A stretch of DNA of 64,000 nucleotides from Choristoneura fumiferana (lineage: Eukaryota; Arthropoda; Insecta; Lepidoptera; Tortricidae), in the NCBI RefSeq assembly GCF_025370935.1, contig NC_133501.1, positions 7,670,902-7,734,901 of the forward strand. The letters run 5' to 3'. Positions 62,512-64,000 of this stretch are shown piece after piece. Below the pieces are notes generated by a model. The model searched no databases. It saw nothing but the letters and a program-made list of their open reading frames with translations, and was not told the origin of the DNA. The first letter of the stretch is position 1, and the number at the start of each line of letters is the position of its first letter. The position numbers were made by a program, and so were the translations under genes.

Positions 62512-62893
62512 TCATTGTGTAGCGCCATCTGACGGCTCAGCTAGGGACTGCACGAGCGACGGTTATGTTGCCCGCTCTCGCCGCGCTCGAACCGTTCGCG
62601 TGCCCGCGCGTTTTAGCCAATAGAATAATTTATTTTCTCCCCACTCTGATATCTTGTCTCTGGGGACGCGCCATGCTTTTCTTCCGAGAACTGCTAGACG
62701 CTAAGCTTACAATTTCGTGTGTGACGCTCGCTTTTTCTTAAACTCTGTTTTCTGTTTAATATTATATAATATTCTTTGTACCCTAAACTCTAAATGTGGT
62801 GTGTTTATGCTCGTGTGTGTATTGGATGATTATACGCTTTATTGCCCTGGAACCTGCCCTTTTCTTCTACTCCATTCCACGAGGACGCCCCGC
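62512..62893. repeat. GC-rich insertion in the P1 3' flank, arm B only
   Basis: A block absent from arm A between 'GGAACAAAAT' and 'AATTGCAATTTCC' contexts, with 'GCGCCATCTGACGGCTCAGC' and 'CTCTCGCCGCGCTCGAACCG'. Retroposon-like but not identified. Confidence 0.45.
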
Positions 62894-63156
62894 TACAATT
62901 GCAATTTCCCTGTGAGTTGAAGTGAATGATTACACACGCAGCTAAAAAAAGAACTCATTGCACAAAAGGAGAATGAATGAAATAAATTAGTAAATGTCAA
63001 AATCCCGCTGTCATTACACGTCATGTTCTTGTGTGCGTGAACCCAACTCTGGTGGCGCTACTTTGGCAATACTTGTGACAATGTTGGGGGGGGGGGGGGT
63101 TGGGGGGGCTAAAAATGGTCATCCTTGGCCCCTTGGCGCCAGCATGACGTTACAGC

Positions 63157-63297
63157 TTAGACGTTGTGGTTCCGTCGGCGGCGCGGCGGAGGCTTGACCT
63201 TCATGTGGACGTATTTGACGTGCGTGGACAGCGAGCCGGACTGCGTGAACGCCTTGTGACAGATCTGGCATTGGTAGGGCTTCTCCCCCGTGTGCAC
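63157..63297 (-). CDS. Mirror copy of P1 terminal exon
   Basis: 141 nt with acceptor CGGCCAG and TAA stop, encoding the last finger and RRRR tail as in 24264-24404. One silent Arg codon difference noted. The upstream P1 exons of this copy lie beyond the window. Confidence 0.88.
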   Translation of the reverse strand: MHTGEKPYQCQICHKAFTQSGSLSTHVKYVHMKVKPPPRRRRNHNV

Positions 63298-63343
63298 CTG
63301 GCCGACAACACCAAAATCATAAATTAAAAAAATAAAAGCTTGT

Positions 63344-63769
63344 AATGAGGGCTATCGCGTATGAATTCGCCACTAGAGGCGCTAGTGTAGCGTGAGGTCT
63401 CCGAAATGTCAAATCTCATAGTTTTTGGGTGAGCTACGCGGGTTTATTTATAATTAGAATAATTTTGTGAATATGTTGCAATATCTGGAATTAATTATAG
63501 CAAATATGCGTTCCGGGGCAAAGAATGTCTGAGTTTAAAGACAGTTTTGTCTTTCGGAAACCTTTGTCCTCCCTTTTTTCCGAACAAAACGGGGACTATG
63601 CAACACTGTGGCATGCTCGATATTTTATGGTACGGTTTTAAGGGGTATTAAATATGATTTTAATCTAAACTTTGTTTTCACGCCCGTAATAACAGACTTT
63701 GAAAGCCATACTTAAAAACCTCACGCAACAGTGCGCCATCTAGTGAGACAAAAAACGATAGCCCTCATT
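63344..63769. mobile_element. AATGAGGGCTATCG-ended element (copy 4), arm B only
   Basis: 426 bp, near-identical to 8669-9087, inserted in the last P1 intron. Arm A reads GGTTTTAATTACAAGC straight through near 24215. The target duplication is very short (AT or TA). Confidence 0.85.
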
Positions 63770-64000
63770 AAAACCATTGGGCCGAGCCATTGATTTCTTT
63801 ACAGGAATCACCCTTAATACTAGCTTATACCGGGTGTGGCCTGTAACGATTACGAGCAAAAAATTAAAACATAGATCGTCCTCGTCAATCTGAACAACAT
63901 TAGTTAAGCGACTTTTAAAAATAATGGAGTCTTTGAATTTTCCTTTTTTCATACAAATTAAATACTGCTATCAATGTACGCCATCCTAGAACACAACTGA

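Larger units (their letters stand above)
48293..64000 (-). repeat. Arm B of the large inverted duplication
   Basis: Reverse complement of 23885-39985, continuing past the window. Arm-B-specific insertions: SINEs at 55012, 55863 and 56648, hAT-like element at 57637, AATGAGGGC element at 63344 and a GC-rich segment at about 62512-62893. It lacks five insertions present in arm A. Coding exons are largely conserved, with a few small indels. Confidence 0.92.

Overview
The window looks like AT-rich, repeat-laden insect nuclear DNA, most likely from a moth or butterfly. The evidence is an R4/Dong-type retrotransposon sitting in a TAA run, tRNA-derived SINEs, many small hairpin (MITE-like) elements, and the dispersed repeats with 'CCGCGGCTTCGCACGCG' and 'ATCCCGTGGGAATATCGGG' cores that are typical of Lepidoptera. 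Four runs of N are present (7056-7155, 12306-12338, 16417-16524, 48193-48292). Two are exactly 100 bases, as used for scaffold joins of unknown size. No real tRNA, rRNA or CRISPR locus is seen.

The protein-coding content is a small cluster of C2H2 zinc-finger genes plus one retrotransposon. (1) 1-17.5 kb: no convincing gene, only repeats and anonymous AT-rich DNA. (2) 17572-24404 (+): five 3' exons of a zinc-finger gene (called P1 here); its 5' exons are not found in the window. (3) about 24876-27795 (+): a 5'-truncated, frameshifted R4/Dong-like non-LTR retrotransposon. (4) 28861-46580 (+): a complete 14-exon gene (P2). My splice model joins without a stop into 687 codons: an N-terminal ZAD (two CxxC pairs), an acidic then basic linker, twelve C2H2-type fingers and a basic tail. 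Exons 10-14 of P2 are paralogous, exon for exon and phase for phase, to the five P1 exons, so P1 and P2 are tandem duplicates. (5) 47266-48192 (-): the 3' part of a third, compact ten-finger gene running into the N gap, convergent with P2.

From 48293 to the right edge the window is an inverted near-copy of 23885-39985, carrying the P1 last exon and P2 exons 1-9 on the minus strand. The copy begins exactly at the 100-N gap. The arms differ by many clean transposon presence/absence differences with target-site duplications, and by minisatellite copy number. Several exons encode identical protein, but exons 5 and 6 of the second arm carry single-base frameshifts and exons 2 and 4 carry compensated ones. 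The simplest reading is that arm B is the other haplotype, scaffolded in inverted orientation; a real young palindrome is the alternative.

The most unusual observation is that three separate minisatellites begin exactly at 5' splice sites of zinc-finger exons (17666, 38083, 41386). Every unit carries or closely resembles the donor, giving tandem arrays of about 21, 6 and 49 candidate donors. The P1 and P2 arrays lie at non-equivalent exons, so the process seems to have happened repeatedly within this gene family. Two unrelated fold-back elements also share a hammerhead-like RNA core.
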